A stretch of DNA of 64,000 nt from contig NZ_MBUA01000001.1 of NCBI RefSeq assembly GCF_014332695.1, forward strand, positions 806,001 to 870,000. The letters run 5' to 3'. A program made the translations under genes and the position numbers. Shown one piece after another: positions 26,370-34,987 of the stretch (the stretch's first letter is position 1; the number at the start of each line of letters is the position of its first letter). The notes beneath the pieces were generated by a model that was not told where the DNA came from, made no database searches, and saw only the letters and a list, made by a program, of their open reading frames with translations. Origin of the DNA: Flavihumibacter stibioxidans (GTDB lineage Bacteria > Bacteroidota > Bacteroidia > Chitinophagales > Chitinophagaceae).

Positions 26370-27704
26370 TTAAATAGGAGTCGTACTAACTGCCTGGCGC
26401 CCCTGGATCCGGCCGCTTTTCATCAGGCCATCATACTGGCGCATCAGTAGTTGGGTTTCAATTTGCTGCAGGGTATCCAATACAACACCAACCATGATCA
26501 GCAGGGAGGTTCCTCCAAAGAAGGATGCAAAACCCTGGGTGATTCCAAGTCTCTGGGCAAATCCTGGCAGAATACCAACCAATGCGAGCAAAACGGCACC
26601 GGGTAAGGTGATCCTGTCCATAACCGCACCAATATAATCAGCAGTAGGCTGACCAGGTTTTACGCCTGGAATGAAACCATTGTTTCGTTTCAGGTCCTCG
26701 GAGATTTGCTTGGGGTTGAAAATAAGTGCTGTATAAAGGAATGTAAACGCTACAACTATTACTGCGTAAATCACCATATGCCACGCGTCCCTGGGGTCAG
26801 AGAAAATTCTGGCAATACCCTGACCAGATTCAAAACTGGTATAAGAGAACAGGGTTGGCAGGAACATGATGGCCTGGGCAAAAATGATGGGCATAACACC
26901 GGCCCCATTCACCTTAAGTGGAAGGAACTGGCGGGCACCACCAAATTGTTTATTACCAATGATCTGCTTGGCATATTGAACCGGGATCTTACGAACACCC
27001 TGAACCAGGACGATCAATCCCATAATAATAGCCACCAACACAGCTATTTCAATAATGAAGATCAGGAGACCACCACCGCCGCGGTTGCTTTTAGCAGCCC
27101 ATTCCTGGATGGCAGACTGTGGAAGGCGCGCAAGGATACCAACCATGATGATCAGGGATGTACCATTACCCAGTCCTTTATCAGTGATCTTTTCACCAAG
27201 CCACATAACAAACAGCGTTCCCGCCGTAAGAATAATAGTAGTGGAAAGCCAGAAATAGGGTGTATAACTGTCAAGCATAGCCGAACCGTTCACTTGTTTC
27301 AGGTAGGCTACATAAGCACCTGCCTGTACAGCTGTTACAGCAACTGTAAGGTAACGGGTCCACTGGTTGATTTTTTTACGGCCGCTTTCTCCTTCTTTCT
27401 GGACCTTTTGCATTTGAGGAACCAAGATGGTCATCAATTGCATGAAGATGGAAGCGGAGATATAAGGCATGATACCCAATGCAAAAATGGATGCTTGTGA
27501 GAAAGCCCCACCGGCAAAAGCATCAATCAATCCGAGCGCGCCGGATTTTGCACTGTCAAGGTCAATTTTGGTCGGGTCCAAACCGGGCAATACAATGTGT
27601 GCACCGATGCGATAAATCAGAATAAGCAGCAGAGTGGTTATGATTTTACTCCGTAACTCCTCAATGCTCCAGATATTCTTCAGCGTCTGAATTAATTTCT
27701 TCAC
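26370..27704 (-). CDS. secY: SecY preprotein translocase subunit
   Basis: A 444-residue membrane protein with ten transmembrane segments; the central channel of the Sec translocon, working with SecE and SecG. Landmarks include the N-terminal MKKLIQTLKNIWSIEELRSKI, the LGIMPYISASIFMQL helix and the cytoplasmic loops KKINQWTRYLTVA and FNPKQISEDLKRNNGFIPGVKPG. The start codon is GTG at 27704; no ATG gives a plausible N-terminus nearby. It is the last gene of the S10-spc transcript, separated from rplO by a terminator-like hairpin and followed by a strong terminator. Confidence 0.96.
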   Translation of the reverse strand: MKKLIQTLKNIWSIEELRSKIITTLLLILIYRIGAHIVLPGLDPTKIDLDSAKSGALGLIDAFAGGAFSQASIFALGIMPYISASIFMQLMTILVPQMQKVQKEGESGRKKINQWTRYLTVAVTAVQAGAYVAYLKQVNGSAMLDSYTPYFWLSTTIILTAGTLFVMWLGEKITDKGLGNGTSLIIMVGILARLPQSAIQEWAAKSNRGGGGLLIFIIEIAVLVAIIMGLIVLVQGVRKIPVQYAKQIIGNKQFGGARQFLPLKVNGAGVMPIIFAQAIMFLPTLFSYTSFESGQGIARIFSDPRDAWHMVIYAVIVVAFTFLYTALIFNPKQISEDLKRNNGFIPGVKPGQPTADYIGAVMDRITLPGAVLLALVGILPGFAQRLGITQGFASFFGGTSLLIMVGVVLDTLQQIETQLLMRQYDGLMKSGRIQGRQAVSTTPI

Positions 27705-27731
27705 GGGTTTTCTGAGATTTAAATGAGCCTC

Positions 27732-27763
27732 AAATAAAAAGGACGCATTATATCAATGCGTCC
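27732..27763 (-). terminator. Terminator-like hairpin between rplO and secY (possible attenuator)
   Basis: A 9 bp perfect stem, GGACGCATT (27741-27749) and AATGCGTCC (27755-27763) with a 5-base loop, followed directly on the minus strand by TTTTTATTTG. It lies 18 bp after the rplO stop and 28 bp before the secY start, inside the operon. Confidence 0.75.
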
Positions 27764-27780
27764 GCGCAAGATAAAGAAAA

Positions 27781-28230
27781 TTACTTTACAATTTCAACGG
27801 TACCTCCTGCAGCTTCAATGGCAGCTTTTGCCTTATCACTAACAGCATTTACCTTGAATGTAATCTTGGACTTAAGTTCACCTGTTCCCAGAATTTTAAC
27901 GTTGTCCGTATGTCCGATCAAACCATTGATATACAGGGTCTCAAGGCTGAATTCAGTGATATTGTATTTTTCAGCAAGCTGATCAATCTGTCCGAGGTTA
28001 AATACTTTGTATTCAACACGGTTGATATTTTTAAACCCGCGTTTTGGAACACGACGCTGGATAGGCATCTGGCCACCTTCGTGAGCTCTTTTGCTGGCGT
28101 AACCGGCACGGCTCTGACCACCTTTGTTACCCTTTGTAGATGTACCACCCTTACCGGATGCTTCTCCACGACCTAAACGTTTCTGACTGTGAGTTGCGCC
28201 TTCAGCAGGCTTCAAATTGTGCAGTTTCAT
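27781..28230 (-). CDS. rplO: 50S ribosomal protein L15
   Basis: 149 residues. The N-terminal MKLHNLKPAEGATHSQKRLGRG and the Gly/Lys-rich GEASGKGGTSTKGNKGGQSRAG stretch are typical of L15, whose extended N-terminus threads into the large subunit core. MPIQRRVPKRGFKN follows. Spc operon order rpmD-rplO-secY is kept. The gap to secY holds a terminator-like hairpin, and the gap to rpmD (124 bp) is unusually long and holds inverted repeats. Confidence 0.96.
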   Translation of the reverse strand: MKLHNLKPAEGATHSQKRLGRGEASGKGGTSTKGNKGGQSRAGYASKRAHEGGQMPIQRRVPKRGFKNINRVEYKVFNLGQIDQLAEKYNITEFSLETLYINGLIGHTDNVKILGTGELKSKITFKVNAVSDKAKAAIEAAGGTVEIVK

Positions 28231-28278
28231 CTTAACTTGATTTTTGACTTAACGGGGAATCGCCCCTCGCTTGTGATT

Positions 28279-28328
28279 AGAGAAATAGAGAGACGGAGGG
28301 ATAGAATAATAGCATTAACTATTTCTCT
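28279..28328. repeat. Inverted repeat in the rpmD-rplO spacer
   Basis: AGAGAAATAG (28279-28288) and CTATTTCTCT (28319-28328) form a perfect 10 bp inverted repeat. The surrounding sequence repeats GAGA-type units on both strands (for example AGAGACGGAG, and ATCTCCATCTCTCT just after it). No T-run follows, so it is not a normal terminator. Confidence 0.6.
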
Positions 28329-28354
28329 ATATCTCCATCTCTCTTTTTAATTAT

Positions 28355-28537
28355 TTATGCCAGTTCTTCCACCTTCAGCAGGTGTTCAACCTTGCGAACC
28401 ATACCCAGGATCTGGGGAGTGGCTTCAACTTCCCTTGAGGCATTCATTTTTTTCAGTCCTAAAGCAACCAGCGTTTGTTTCTGGCTTACGGGTCTGTCAA
28501 TGGCACTCTTAACTTGTGTGATCTTAATCTTTTTCAT
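28355..28537 (-). CDS. rpmD: 50S ribosomal protein L30
   Basis: 60 residues, the normal size for bacterial L30. The N-terminal KKIKITQVKSAIDRPVSQKQTL and the later LGLKKMNASREVEAT-PQILGMVRKVEHLL fit the family. It lies between rpsE (19 bp gap) and rplO (124 bp gap) in the standard spc order. Confidence 0.94.
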   Translation of the reverse strand: MKKIKITQVKSAIDRPVSQKQTLVALGLKKMNASREVEATPQILGMVRKVEHLLKVEELA

Positions 28538-28556
28538 CCGTATGCTTGTTTACAGA

Positions 28557-29075
28557 TTAACCATTAAATACTTTCTTCAGGCTCACGTTACGGGTTTTAG
28601 CAACCTGGATAGGTTCACGCAGACTTGCGAGCGCCTTTACAGTAGCTTTTACCACGTTGTGCGGATTTGCAGAACCAAGGCTCTTGGCAAGAACGTCGGT
28701 AATACCTGCACTCTCCAGTACAGCACGCATGCTGCCTCCGGCAATTACACCGGTACCATGTGCAGCGGGCTTAATCAGGACCTTGGCAGCGCCATCCTTA
28801 CACAGCTGGTCGTGAGGAATAGTACCGTGCATTACAGGAACCTTGATCAGGTTCTTCTTGGCATCTTCGATACCTTTTGTAATGGCTTCCTGCACTTCCT
28901 TGGCCTTACCCAGACCATGACCAACAACACCATTTTCATTACCTACCACAACCAGGGCAGAGAAACTGAAAGCACGACCACCTTTGGTAGTTTTAACAAC
29001 ACGGTTGATCGCCACAACTTTCTCCTTCAGTTCCAGGTCGCCGGCTTTAACTTTATTTAAAATTACTTGTGCCAT
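28557..29075 (-). CDS. rpsE: 30S ribosomal protein S5
   Basis: 172 residues. The double-stranded RNA-binding-like N-terminal domain has [19 protein letters not shown] and [24 protein letters not shown]; the C-terminal domain has [23 protein letters not shown] and [13 protein letters not shown], all S5 signatures. S5 contributes to decoding accuracy and mRNA entry. The gap to rplR upstream is 47 bp. Confidence 0.96.
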   Translation of the reverse strand: MAQVILNKVKAGDLELKEKVVAINRVVKTTKGGRAFSFSALVVVGNENGVVGHGLGKAKEVQEAITKGIEDAKKNLIKVPVMHGTIPHDQLCKDGAAKVLIKPAAHGTGVIAGGSMRAVLESAGITDVLAKSLGSANPHNVVKATVKALASLREPIQVAKTRNVSLKKVFNG

Positions 29076-29122
29076 TTATTGCAGAAATTAAGTTGAATTT
29101 AGATTTTGATAGTACTGATCGT

Positions 29123-29476
29123 TTAGAATAGAAGACCTCCTTCACGGGCGCCATCAGCTACCGCTTTCACACGGCCATGATACAGGTTTCCACCACGATC
29201 GAACACTACGTCTTTCAGTCCCAGCTCGCTGGCTTTCCTGGCAATTGCAGTTCCAACCAGTTTGCTTTTTTCAGTCTTAGTAACCTTTTGGGTCTGAATA
29301 TCTTTATCGCGGGTTGATGCTGATGCCAGGGTTACACCATTTACATCATCAATCAACTGAACATATGTTTCGGCATTGCTACGGAAAACAGAAAGACGGG
29401 GCTTCTGTGCAGATCCGGAAATCTTTTTCCGGATACGATACTTGATCTTCTGTTTTTTGATCGATTTATTTTCCAT
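29123..29476 (-). CDS. rplR: 50S ribosomal protein L18
   Basis: 117 residues. The basic N-terminus ([28 protein letters not shown]) and the C-terminal [25 protein letters not shown] are hallmark L18 features; L18 binds 5S rRNA together with L5 and L25. It occupies the normal place between rplF and rpsE. Confidence 0.96.
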   Translation of the reverse strand: MENKSIKKQKIKYRIRKKISGSAQKPRLSVFRSNAETYVQLIDDVNGVTLASASTRDKDIQTQKVTKTEKSKLVGTAIARKASELGLKDVVFDRGGNLYHGRVKAVADGAREGGLLF

Positions 29477-29523
29477 TTTATCTGTTATTTTATTCCCGAT
29501 ACTGCCGGGAAAAGTTAGATGTT

Positions 29524-30078
29524 TTATTTACCAGCCGACTTACCAGCTTTCTTACGTACCACTTCACCCACAAAACGAACACCTTTTCCTTTGTACGGCT
29601 CAGGCTTGCGAAGACCACGGATCTTGGCAGCTACCTGTCCCAGCAATTGCTTATCAGAACTTTCCAGGATGATCTTGGGATTCTGTCCTTTTTCAGTTAA
29701 GGTAGCCACTTTTAATTCCTGGGGAATTTCGAAAATAATATTGTGAGAATAACCCAAAGCCAGGTCGAGGGTATTACCGGTATTGGCGGCTTTAAAACCT
29801 ACACCCACCAGTTCCATCTCAGCTTTGAATCCTTCTGTAACACCTTTTATCTGGTTGGCCACGAGTGAACGGTAAAGACCATGCATGGCACGGTGACGGA
29901 TCTGATCAGTCGGACGATTAATAATTACTTCACCATCCTTTACTTCCACGACAATATCACGGTCGATAGTTTGCTTCAACTCACCCTTGGGTCCTTTAAC
30001 AGTGATCACGTTATCTTTTCCTACAGTAACGGTAACACCTGCGGGAATAGTGATCGGTTTTTTACCTATACGAGACAT
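29524..30078 (-). CDS. rplF: 50S ribosomal protein L6
   Basis: 184 residues. [17 protein letters not shown] starts the first L6 fold and [24 protein letters not shown], close to the C-terminus, is the family signature. L6 lies near the sarcin-ricin loop. A 120 bp spacer with a perfect hairpin separates it from rpsH upstream, longer than most gaps in the operon. Confidence 0.96.
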   Translation of the reverse strand: MSRIGKKPITIPAGVTVTVGKDNVITVKGPKGELKQTIDRDIVVEVKDGEVIINRPTDQIRHRAMHGLYRSLVANQIKGVTEGFKAEMELVGVGFKAANTGNTLDLALGYSHNIIFEIPQELKVATLTEKGQNPKIILESSDKQLLGQVAAKIRGLRKPEPYKGKGVRFVGEVVRKKAGKSAGK

Positions 30079-30168
30079 ATCAAATAATTTTGATGTTTAT
30101 TATTCTGGCTGGGATCGGTCAGTCGGGTATAGGACGACTTAATGTATCTTCAACCAATTATATGGAAT

Positions 30169-30190
30169 TGCGCAATGTTTCCATTGCGCA
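30169..30190. other. Perfect hairpin in the rpsH-rplF spacer
   Basis: TGCGCAATG (30169-30177) and CATTGCGCA (30182-30190) form a 9 bp perfect stem with a TTTC loop, starting nine bases after the rpsH stop in the transcript direction. No T-run follows, so it is not a terminator; mRNA processing, stability or translational control are possible roles. Confidence 0.55.
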
Positions 30191-30198
30191 CTGAATTC

Positions 30199-30597
30199 TT
30201 AATAAATGTAACAGAGAACTTCTCCCCCTACGTTCTGTACCTTTGCATCCTTATCGGTCATAACACCTTTAGAGGTGGAAATGATGGCAACACCCAAACC
30301 GTTCTTTACACGCTTGAATTCTTCAGGCTTGGCATATTGACGCAGACCGGGGCGGCTAACCCTTTCGAGGCTTTGGATTGCGGGTTGCTTGGTAGCAGGA
30401 TCGTACTTGAGGGCGATCTTGATTACACCTTGTTTGTTATCTTCTTCAAATTTGTACTTCAGGATATATCCCTTTTCGTACAGAATTTCAGTAATGCGCT
30501 TTTTCAGGTTAGAAGCAGGGATTTCCACAATACGGTGTCCAGCCATCTGGGCATTACGAACGCGGGTCAGAAAATCTGCTATAGGATCAGTAACCAT
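30199..30597 (-). CDS. rpsH: 30S ribosomal protein S8
   Basis: 132 residues. MVTDPIADFLTRVRNAQMAGHR opens the N-terminal domain; the C-terminal signature is GLGVAIISTSKGVMTDKDA and the terminal VGGEVLCYIY. S8 binds helix 21 of 16S rRNA and, in E. coli, also represses the spc operon. It lies in normal order between rpsN and rplF. Confidence 0.96.
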   Translation of the reverse strand: MVTDPIADFLTRVRNAQMAGHRIVEIPASNLKKRITEILYEKGYILKYKFEEDNKQGVIKIALKYDPATKQPAIQSLERVSRPGLRQYAKPEEFKRVKNGLGVAIISTSKGVMTDKDAKVQNVGGEVLCYIY

Positions 30598-30692
30598 TGT
30601 TTAAAATGAGTTGTAGTTTGATAATTGAGTTACAATGCGATATCCTATCTGATATCAACAATTTCACAGATCAGTGCACGAGGCAAATGATC

Positions 30693-30962
30693 TTACCAGC
30701 TGGCTTTTTTAACACCAGGGATCTTACCGGCCAATGCCATGTCGCGGAAAGTTACCCTTGAGATACCGAAGTAACGCATGTATCCTTTAGGACGACCGGT
30801 CAGCTGGCAACGATTTTTCAGACGAACAGGAGATGCATTTTTTGGAAGTGTATCCAGGGCCTGATAATCACCTGCAGCCTTCAGGGCAGCACGCTTCTCA
30901 GCAAACTTGGCAACCAATGCTTCTCTTTTCCTTTGTCTGGCTTCTACTGATTTTTTCGCCAT
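30693..30962 (-). CDS. rpsN: 30S ribosomal protein S14
   Basis: 89 residues, the zinc-independent (C-minus) type: the CxxC pairs of the short zinc form are absent. Features are [25 protein letters not shown], and [39 protein letters not shown], which is the universal S14 end. It lies 64 bp after rplE. Confidence 0.95.
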   Translation of the reverse strand: MAKKSVEARQRKREALVAKFAEKRAALKAAGDYQALDTLPKNASPVRLKNRCQLTGRPKGYMRYFGISRVTFRDMALAGKIPGVKKASW

Positions 30963-31007
30963 TTTTTATTTCATTTATAGTTTAGAAACTGTTGCCTACT
31001 TCTTCCT

Positions 31008-31024
31008 TCAGCATTCAGCATTCC
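31008..31024. repeat. Short heptad repeat in the rplE-rpsN spacer
   Basis: TTCAGCA TTCAGCA TTC at about 31008-31024 is a two-and-a-half-unit direct repeat of a 7-mer in the spacer after rplE. It resembles in style the CATTCAC repeat at 33443 but has too few units to say more. Confidence 0.45.
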
Positions 31025-31026
31025 AA

Positions 31027-31605
31027 TTATTGGTTTTCACCTTTTCTGATATTCTTGAAAGGCATACCGAGTTCCTTCAGTAACTCATAAGCCTCTTCAT
31101 TGGTGTTGGCAGTTGTCACGAAAGTGATATCCAGACCGGTAATTTTATTAACCTTGTCAATATCTATTTCCGGAAAAATGATCTGCTCAGTTACACCCAG
31201 GGTATAATTACCTCGGCCATCAAATGCCTTTTCACTTACACCCTTGAAGTCACGTACACGGGGCAGAGATACTGCAATCAGACGATCCAGGAATTCGAAC
31301 ATCTTCTCACCGCGAAGCGTAACCCTTGCACCGATGGGCATGTTTTTACGCAACTTGAAGTTTGAGATGTCCTTTTTTGACATGGTAGCGACAGCTTTCT
31401 GACCAGTGATAGTGGTCAGTTCATCTACAGCGATGTCAACCAGTTTCTTGTCAGCCACGGCGCCATTGACACCACGGTTCAGACAGATTTTGGTGAGTTT
31501 GGGAGCCTGCATTACAGTGCCATAGCCAAACTTTTTCATTAAGGCAGGTACAACTTCCTTCTTGTACTTATCTGCCAGACGCGGAGTATATTTAACGGTG
31601 CTCAT
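31027..31605 (-). CDS. rplE: 50S ribosomal protein L5
   Basis: 192 residues. [22 protein letters not shown], the [29 protein letters not shown]-terminus and the [20 protein letters not shown] stretch are L5 signatures; L5 binds 5S rRNA and contacts P-site tRNA. Its ATG overlaps the rplX stop (TAATG), so translation is probably coupled. GGGGAGGT, a Shine-Dalgarno-like sequence, lies nine bases upstream within the rplX end, which is uncommon in this phylum. Confidence 0.96.
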   Translation of the reverse strand: MSTVKYTPRLADKYKKEVVPALMKKFGYGTVMQAPKLTKICLNRGVNGAVADKKLVDIAVDELTTITGQKAVATMSKKDISNFKLRKNMPIGARVTLRGEKMFEFLDRLIAVSLPRVRDFKGVSEKAFDGRGNYTLGVTEQIIFPEIDIDKVNKITGLDITFVTTANTNEEAYELLKELGMPFKNIRKGENQ

Positions 31606-31943
31606 TACTTGATTACCTCCCCTGATTTTTTAGAAACACGAACTAACTTACCTGCTTCACGGGTACGTTTAACCTTGGTAGCTGCCCCAGCCTTTGCATC
31701 CCACAACATAACGTTGGAAATACTGATGGCGGCTTCCTTCTTTACAATACCACCCTTGGTATTCTGGGCAGAAGGCTTGGTGTGTTTGGTGATGATGTTT
31801 ACACCTTCAACCACCACACGGGCTTTATCAACAATAACTTCCAAAACCTTGCGGGGTTTTTTCAGGTCTTTATCGTCGCCGGCAATAATTACCACCGAAT
31901 CGCCCTTTTTGATGTTATATTTCGCTTTGAATCTTGTGTTCAT
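31605..31943 (-). CDS. rplX: 50S ribosomal protein L24
   Basis: 112 residues. A KOW motif is seen in [25 protein letters not shown], followed by [40 protein letters not shown], typical of L24, an early assembly protein. Its stop overlaps the rplE start. A complete promoter-like sequence lies 60 bp upstream, just after rplN. Confidence 0.96.
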   Translation of the reverse strand: MNTRFKAKYNIKKGDSVVIIAGDDKDLKKPRKVLEVIVDKARVVVEGVNIITKHTKPSAQNTKGGIVKKEAAISISNVMLWDAKAGAATKVKRTREAGKLVRVSKKSGEVIK

Positions 31944-32002
31944 GTAGATTCTGTTTATCTATTTATCACTTTTGTTTCCAGCCCGTGCTCCCAATCGGGG
32001 CG

Positions 32003-32033
32003 CAAAGGTACGATTATAATACTTCAGGAGCAA
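32003..32033 (-). promoter_or_regulatory. Putative internal promoter in front of rplX
   Basis: On the minus strand TTG (32033-32031), 20 nt, then TACCTTTG (32010-32003), followed by CGCCCCGAT. It overlaps the end of rplN (stop at 32014), lies 60 bp before rplX, and has the same core as the rpsJ, fusA and rpsL promoters. Confidence 0.55.
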
Positions 32034-32382
32034 GAGAAATAATTTTCATATATCCCTTGTCACGAAGTTCCCTTGCTACGGGTCCGAAAATACGAGTACC
32101 GCGGGGTTCATCAGCGTTGTTCAACAATACAACTGCATTGTCGTCGAAACGGATATAGGAACCATCTTTGCGGCGTAATTTGTTCTTGGTACGAACAATT
32201 ACAGCCTTGGTAACAGTACCTTTTTTAATGCCACCTGCAGGAATAGCGTCTTTAACAGTTACCACGATCTTATCGCCTATCCTGGCGTAATCCTGTCCAC
32301 TGTTACCCAGTACACGGATCACCAACACCTCCTTGGCTCCACTGTTATCAGCTACATTGAGTCTGCTTTCTTGCTGAATCAT
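32014..32382 (-). CDS. rplN: 50S ribosomal protein L14
   Basis: 122 residues. [61 protein letters not shown] and [27 protein letters not shown] are near-universal L14 sequences. L14 forms part of the intersubunit bridge and is a binding site of RsfS. Its end overlaps the proposed internal promoter. Confidence 0.97.
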   Translation of the reverse strand: MIQQESRLNVADNSGAKEVLVIRVLGNSGQDYARIGDKIVVTVKDAIPAGGIKKGTVTKAVIVRTKNKLRRKDGSYIRFDDNAVVLLNNADEPRGTRIFGPVARELRDKGYMKIISLAPEVL

Positions 32383-32422
32383 CTTAAATTAATTTATCAA
32401 TTAGTAATGTAAAACAGAGGGA

Positions 32423-32680
32423 TTACTTCACCTTCTCCAGTATCTCGACCATTCTCCAGCGTTTTGTTTTGCTTAGAGGGCGGGTCTCCATGATTTTGAC
32501 AGTATCACCAATGCTGCACTCATTCTTTTCATCATGAGCATGGAACTTGGTGGTCTTTTTCACGAACTTACCGTAGATAGGGTGCTTCACCTTTCTTTCT
32601 ACTGCAACAGTAACGGTCTTCTCCATTTTGTTGCTGGTTACTACACCAATCCTTGTTTTACGCAAATTTCTTTCAGCCAT
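32423..32680 (-). CDS. rpsQ: 30S ribosomal protein S17
   Basis: 85 residues. [43 protein letters not shown] and the C-terminal [27 protein letters not shown] are S17 signatures; the protein has an OB fold and is an early 16S binder. Order rpmC-rpsQ-rplN is standard. Confidence 0.96.
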   Translation of the reverse strand: MAERNLRKTRIGVVTSNKMEKTVTVAVERKVKHPIYGKFVKKTTKFHAHDEKNECSIGDTVKIMETRPLSKTKRWRMVEILEKVK

Positions 32681-32731
32681 TGTTATTCTTTTTAGCTTAT
32701 TCGCTTGTTGTGTACACCTGGAAACCGCTTA

Positions 32732-32941
32732 TCAGGCAGTCGCCAGTTTTTTGGTTAATTCCGTTTTCAAACGGGCAATGTCCCTGCGCAGGTCACGAAT
32801 GCTCATAGGGTTCTCCAGCGGTGTAATGGCATGGGCGAACTCAAGCTTCTTCAGGCGCAGTTCATCTTCCTGGATACGAGCCTTCAGATCAGTCAGACTC
32901 ATATCTTTCAGGCTTGTTACGAAATCGGTTTGCTTTGACAT
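32732..32941 (-). CDS. rpmC: 50S ribosomal protein L29
   Basis: 69 residues, two long helices as expected for L29 ([47 protein letters not shown]). It sits at the peptide exit tunnel, where trigger factor and SRP dock. It lies between rplP and rpsQ as usual. Confidence 0.95.
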   Translation of the reverse strand: MSKQTDFVTSLKDMSLTDLKARIQEDELRLKKLEFAHAITPLENPMSIRDLRRDIARLKTELTKKLATA

Positions 32942-32970
32942 CGTATGGTCGATTTTTTTGTTAAGTTATC

Positions 32971-33390
32971 TTATGACTGCAGTTCACGGCGAACTACAAA
33001 CTTTGTTTTGATCGGCAACTTCTGTGCAGCCAGTTCCATTGCTGTTTTGGCTATTTCTTCAGTTACACCGTCACATTCGAAAAGAATACGACCTGGTTTT
33101 ACCACGGCTGCCCAATGGTCAGGGTTACCTTTACCTTTACCCATCCTCACTTCGGCAGGTTTGCGGGTAACAATTTTATCAGGGAAAATGCGGATCCATA
33201 CATTACCTTCCCTTTTCATAGATCGGGTCATGGCCTGACGGGCACTCTCAATCTGGCGGTCGGTCATCCACACTGTTTCCAAAGCTTTCAATCCGAACGA
33301 ACCAAATGACAGGCTGGTACCACGCTTTGCATTGCCTTTTACAGGCATCTTCTGCATCTTCCTGTGTTTCGTTCTTTTAGGTTGTAACAT
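32971..33390 (-). CDS. rplP: 50S ribosomal protein L16
   Basis: 139 residues. [24 protein letters not shown] and the later [42 protein letters not shown] are L16 signatures; L16 shapes the A-site tRNA contact. It follows rpsC after an 84 bp gap with a heptad tandem repeat. Confidence 0.97.
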   Translation of the reverse strand: MLQPKRTKHRKMQKMPVKGNAKRGTSLSFGSFGLKALETVWMTDRQIESARQAMTRSMKREGNVWIRIFPDKIVTRKPAEVRMGKGKGNPDHWAAVVKPGRILFECDGVTEEIAKTAMELAAQKLPIKTKFVVRRELQS

Positions 33391-33442
33391 CTTTATTCAA
33401 TTTGTCAATGTTCTTAAATGCTTTTCTATGGTTTACTGGTAT

Positions 33443-33470
33443 CATTCACCATTCACCATTCACCATTCAC
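33443..33470. repeat. (CATTCAC)4 tandem repeat
   Basis: Four perfect units of the 7-mer CATTCAC (GTGAATG on the coding strand) occupy 28 bp in the rpsC-rplP spacer, ending four bases before the rpsC stop codon at 33475. Seven-base units would not shift a coding frame here because the repeat is outside the genes. Confidence 0.9.
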
Positions 33471-33474
33471 GGTT

Positions 33475-34269
33475 TTAGTTTCTGCGTTCTCTCCTGTCGC
33501 CACCTCCACGGTTGCGGTCACCTCCACCTCTCCTGTCACCACCACGGAAGTCACGGCGATCTTCACCACCACGTCCTTCTCTCCTGTCGCTCAGTGCACC
33601 TTCCTTGCCACCAATGAAGTTGGGGTTCAGGTCACGCTTAGCAAGTACTTCACCTTTACAGATCCATACCTTGATACCAATCTTACCATAAACAGTCAGT
33701 GCAAACACATTGGCGTAATCGATGTCCATACGAAGGGTATGGAGCGGGGTACGTCCCTGCTTGATTTCTTCTGTACGGGCAATTTCAGCACCACCCAAAC
33801 GACCGCCTACTTTAACCTTGATTCCTTCAGCACCCATACGGAGCGCAGAAGCAATCGCCATTTTAATAGCGCGCTTATAGTTAATACGGTTTTCAATTTG
33901 CTTGGCGATGGTATCGGCAACGATATTGGCATCCAGTTCCGGGCGACGAATCTCCAGAATATTGATCTGCACGTCATCCTTGCCGGTCAGCTTCTTCAAT
34001 TCTTCCTTAATACGATCAACCTCATTACCACCTTTTCCTATAATGATACCAGGCTTGGAAGTGTGGATGGTTACGATCAGCTTACCAAGCGTACGCTCGA
34101 TAACGATTTTGGAGATACCCCCTTTGTTGATACGCGCCATCAGGTAGGTACGGATCTTATGATCCTCCACCAACTTCCCGGCGTAATCTTTCTTACTGCC
34201 GAACCAGTTGCTTTCCCAACCGCGGATGATTCCTAACCTTGCACCAATAGGATTTGTTTTCTGACCCAT
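33475..34269 (-). CDS. rpsC: 30S ribosomal protein S3 with Arg/Gly-rich C-terminal tail
   Basis: 264 residues, longer than the usual 210-240. The standard part has [22 protein letters not shown], the KH motif region [19 protein letters not shown] and [16 protein letters not shown]. The last 45 residues are an RGG-like tail built from Arg, Gly and Asp ([19 protein letters not shown] and so on). S3 lines the mRNA entry channel; such a tail could add RNA contacts, but that is inference. Part of the antisense frame looks open only because of the repetitive codons. Confidence 0.96.
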   Translation of the reverse strand: MGQKTNPIGARLGIIRGWESNWFGSKKDYAGKLVEDHKIRTYLMARINKGGISKIVIERTLGKLIVTIHTSKPGIIIGKGGNEVDRIKEELKKLTGKDDVQINILEIRRPELDANIVADTIAKQIENRINYKRAIKMAIASALRMGAEGIKVKVGGRLGGAEIARTEEIKQGRTPLHTLRMDIDYANVFALTVYGKIGIKVWICKGEVLAKRDLNPNFIGGKEGALSDRREGRGGEDRRDFRGGDRRGGGDRNRGGGDRRERRN

Positions 34270-34300
34270 TTGTTTGGTATATTAAGTTTATACGATTGAT

Positions 34301-34636
34301 TTATTTTGTATCTACAACAACAGTTACGTGATTGCTGCGCTTGCGAACACGATAACCACGACCCTGAGGAGCCGGACGCATACGCTTCAGCGTTCTGGCA
34401 CCATCAACAAAAATGGTTTTCACCACCAGTTGGGTCTCATCACCACCTTCATTTGCCTGCTTCCAGTTGCTGATAGCACTCACCACCAGTTTACGTAAAG
34501 GAACAGCCGGATGCTTGGCATTGTGCTCAAGCACAGCCAGCGCCTTTTCTACTTCCATGCCACGTACCAGGTCAGCCAGTAAACGCATCTTTCTGGGTGA
34601 TGTGGGGTAATTTCTCAGTTTAGCTACTGCTTCCAT
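34301..34636 (-). CDS. rplV: 50S ribosomal protein L22
   Basis: 111 residues. [29 protein letters not shown] and the C-terminal [24 protein letters not shown] (extended loop in the exit tunnel) are diagnostic. The gap to rpsS is 46 bp and to rpsC 31 bp. Confidence 0.96.
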   Translation of the reverse strand: MEAVAKLRNYPTSPRKMRLLADLVRGMEVEKALAVLEHNAKHPAVPLRKLVVSAISNWKQANEGGDETQLVVKTIFVDGARTLKRMRPAPQGRGYRVRKRSNHVTVVVDTK

Positions 34637-34682
34637 GTTTATACGATTCTTGATTCAGAATGCCTAAGCATCCGTTTTTGAA

Positions 34683-34952
34683 TTACATTTTCTTGCTTGA
34701 GTGTCCCTTGAAGTTGCGGGTAGGTGCAAATTCTCCTAATTTATGACCTACCATGAACTCCGTTACGTATACAGGGATAAACTTGTTACCATTGTGCACA
34801 GCAAAAGTGTGACCCACAAAATCGGGAGTGATGGTAGAGCGACGGCTCCAGGTTTTGATTACACCTTTCTTGGATTTACCATCGGTCATATCCAGCACCT
34901 TCTTCTCCAGTTTTGCCTCTACGTAAGGACCTTTTTTAATTGAACGAGCCAT
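34683..34952 (-). CDS. rpsS: 30S ribosomal protein S19
   Basis: 89 residues. [68 protein letters not shown] is the S19 consensus. S19 lies in the head of the small subunit near A-site tRNA. Standard position between rplB and rplV. Confidence 0.97.
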   Translation of the reverse strand: MARSIKKGPYVEAKLEKKVLDMTDGKSKKGVIKTWSRRSTITPDFVGHTFAVHNGNKFIPVYVTEFMVGHKLGEFAPTRNFKGHSSKKM

Positions 34953-34987
34953 ATCTAAATTTTAGATTGCTGATTGATGTTTGTTGT

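Noticed and set aside
26706-27500. A 264-codon frame opposite secY
   Set aside because: Antisense shadow of secY with unusual composition (His/Asn-rich), no start context.
33443-33470. CATTCAC repeats as a CRISPR-like array
   Set aside because: Units of seven bases directly adjacent to each other with no spacers are a simple tandem repeat, and no cas gene is present.
33418-34236. A 272-codon frame opposite rpsC including the CATTCAC repeat
   Set aside because: It comes from the repetitive Arg/Gly codons of S3 and its spacer; the translation is low complexity and unlikely to be real.
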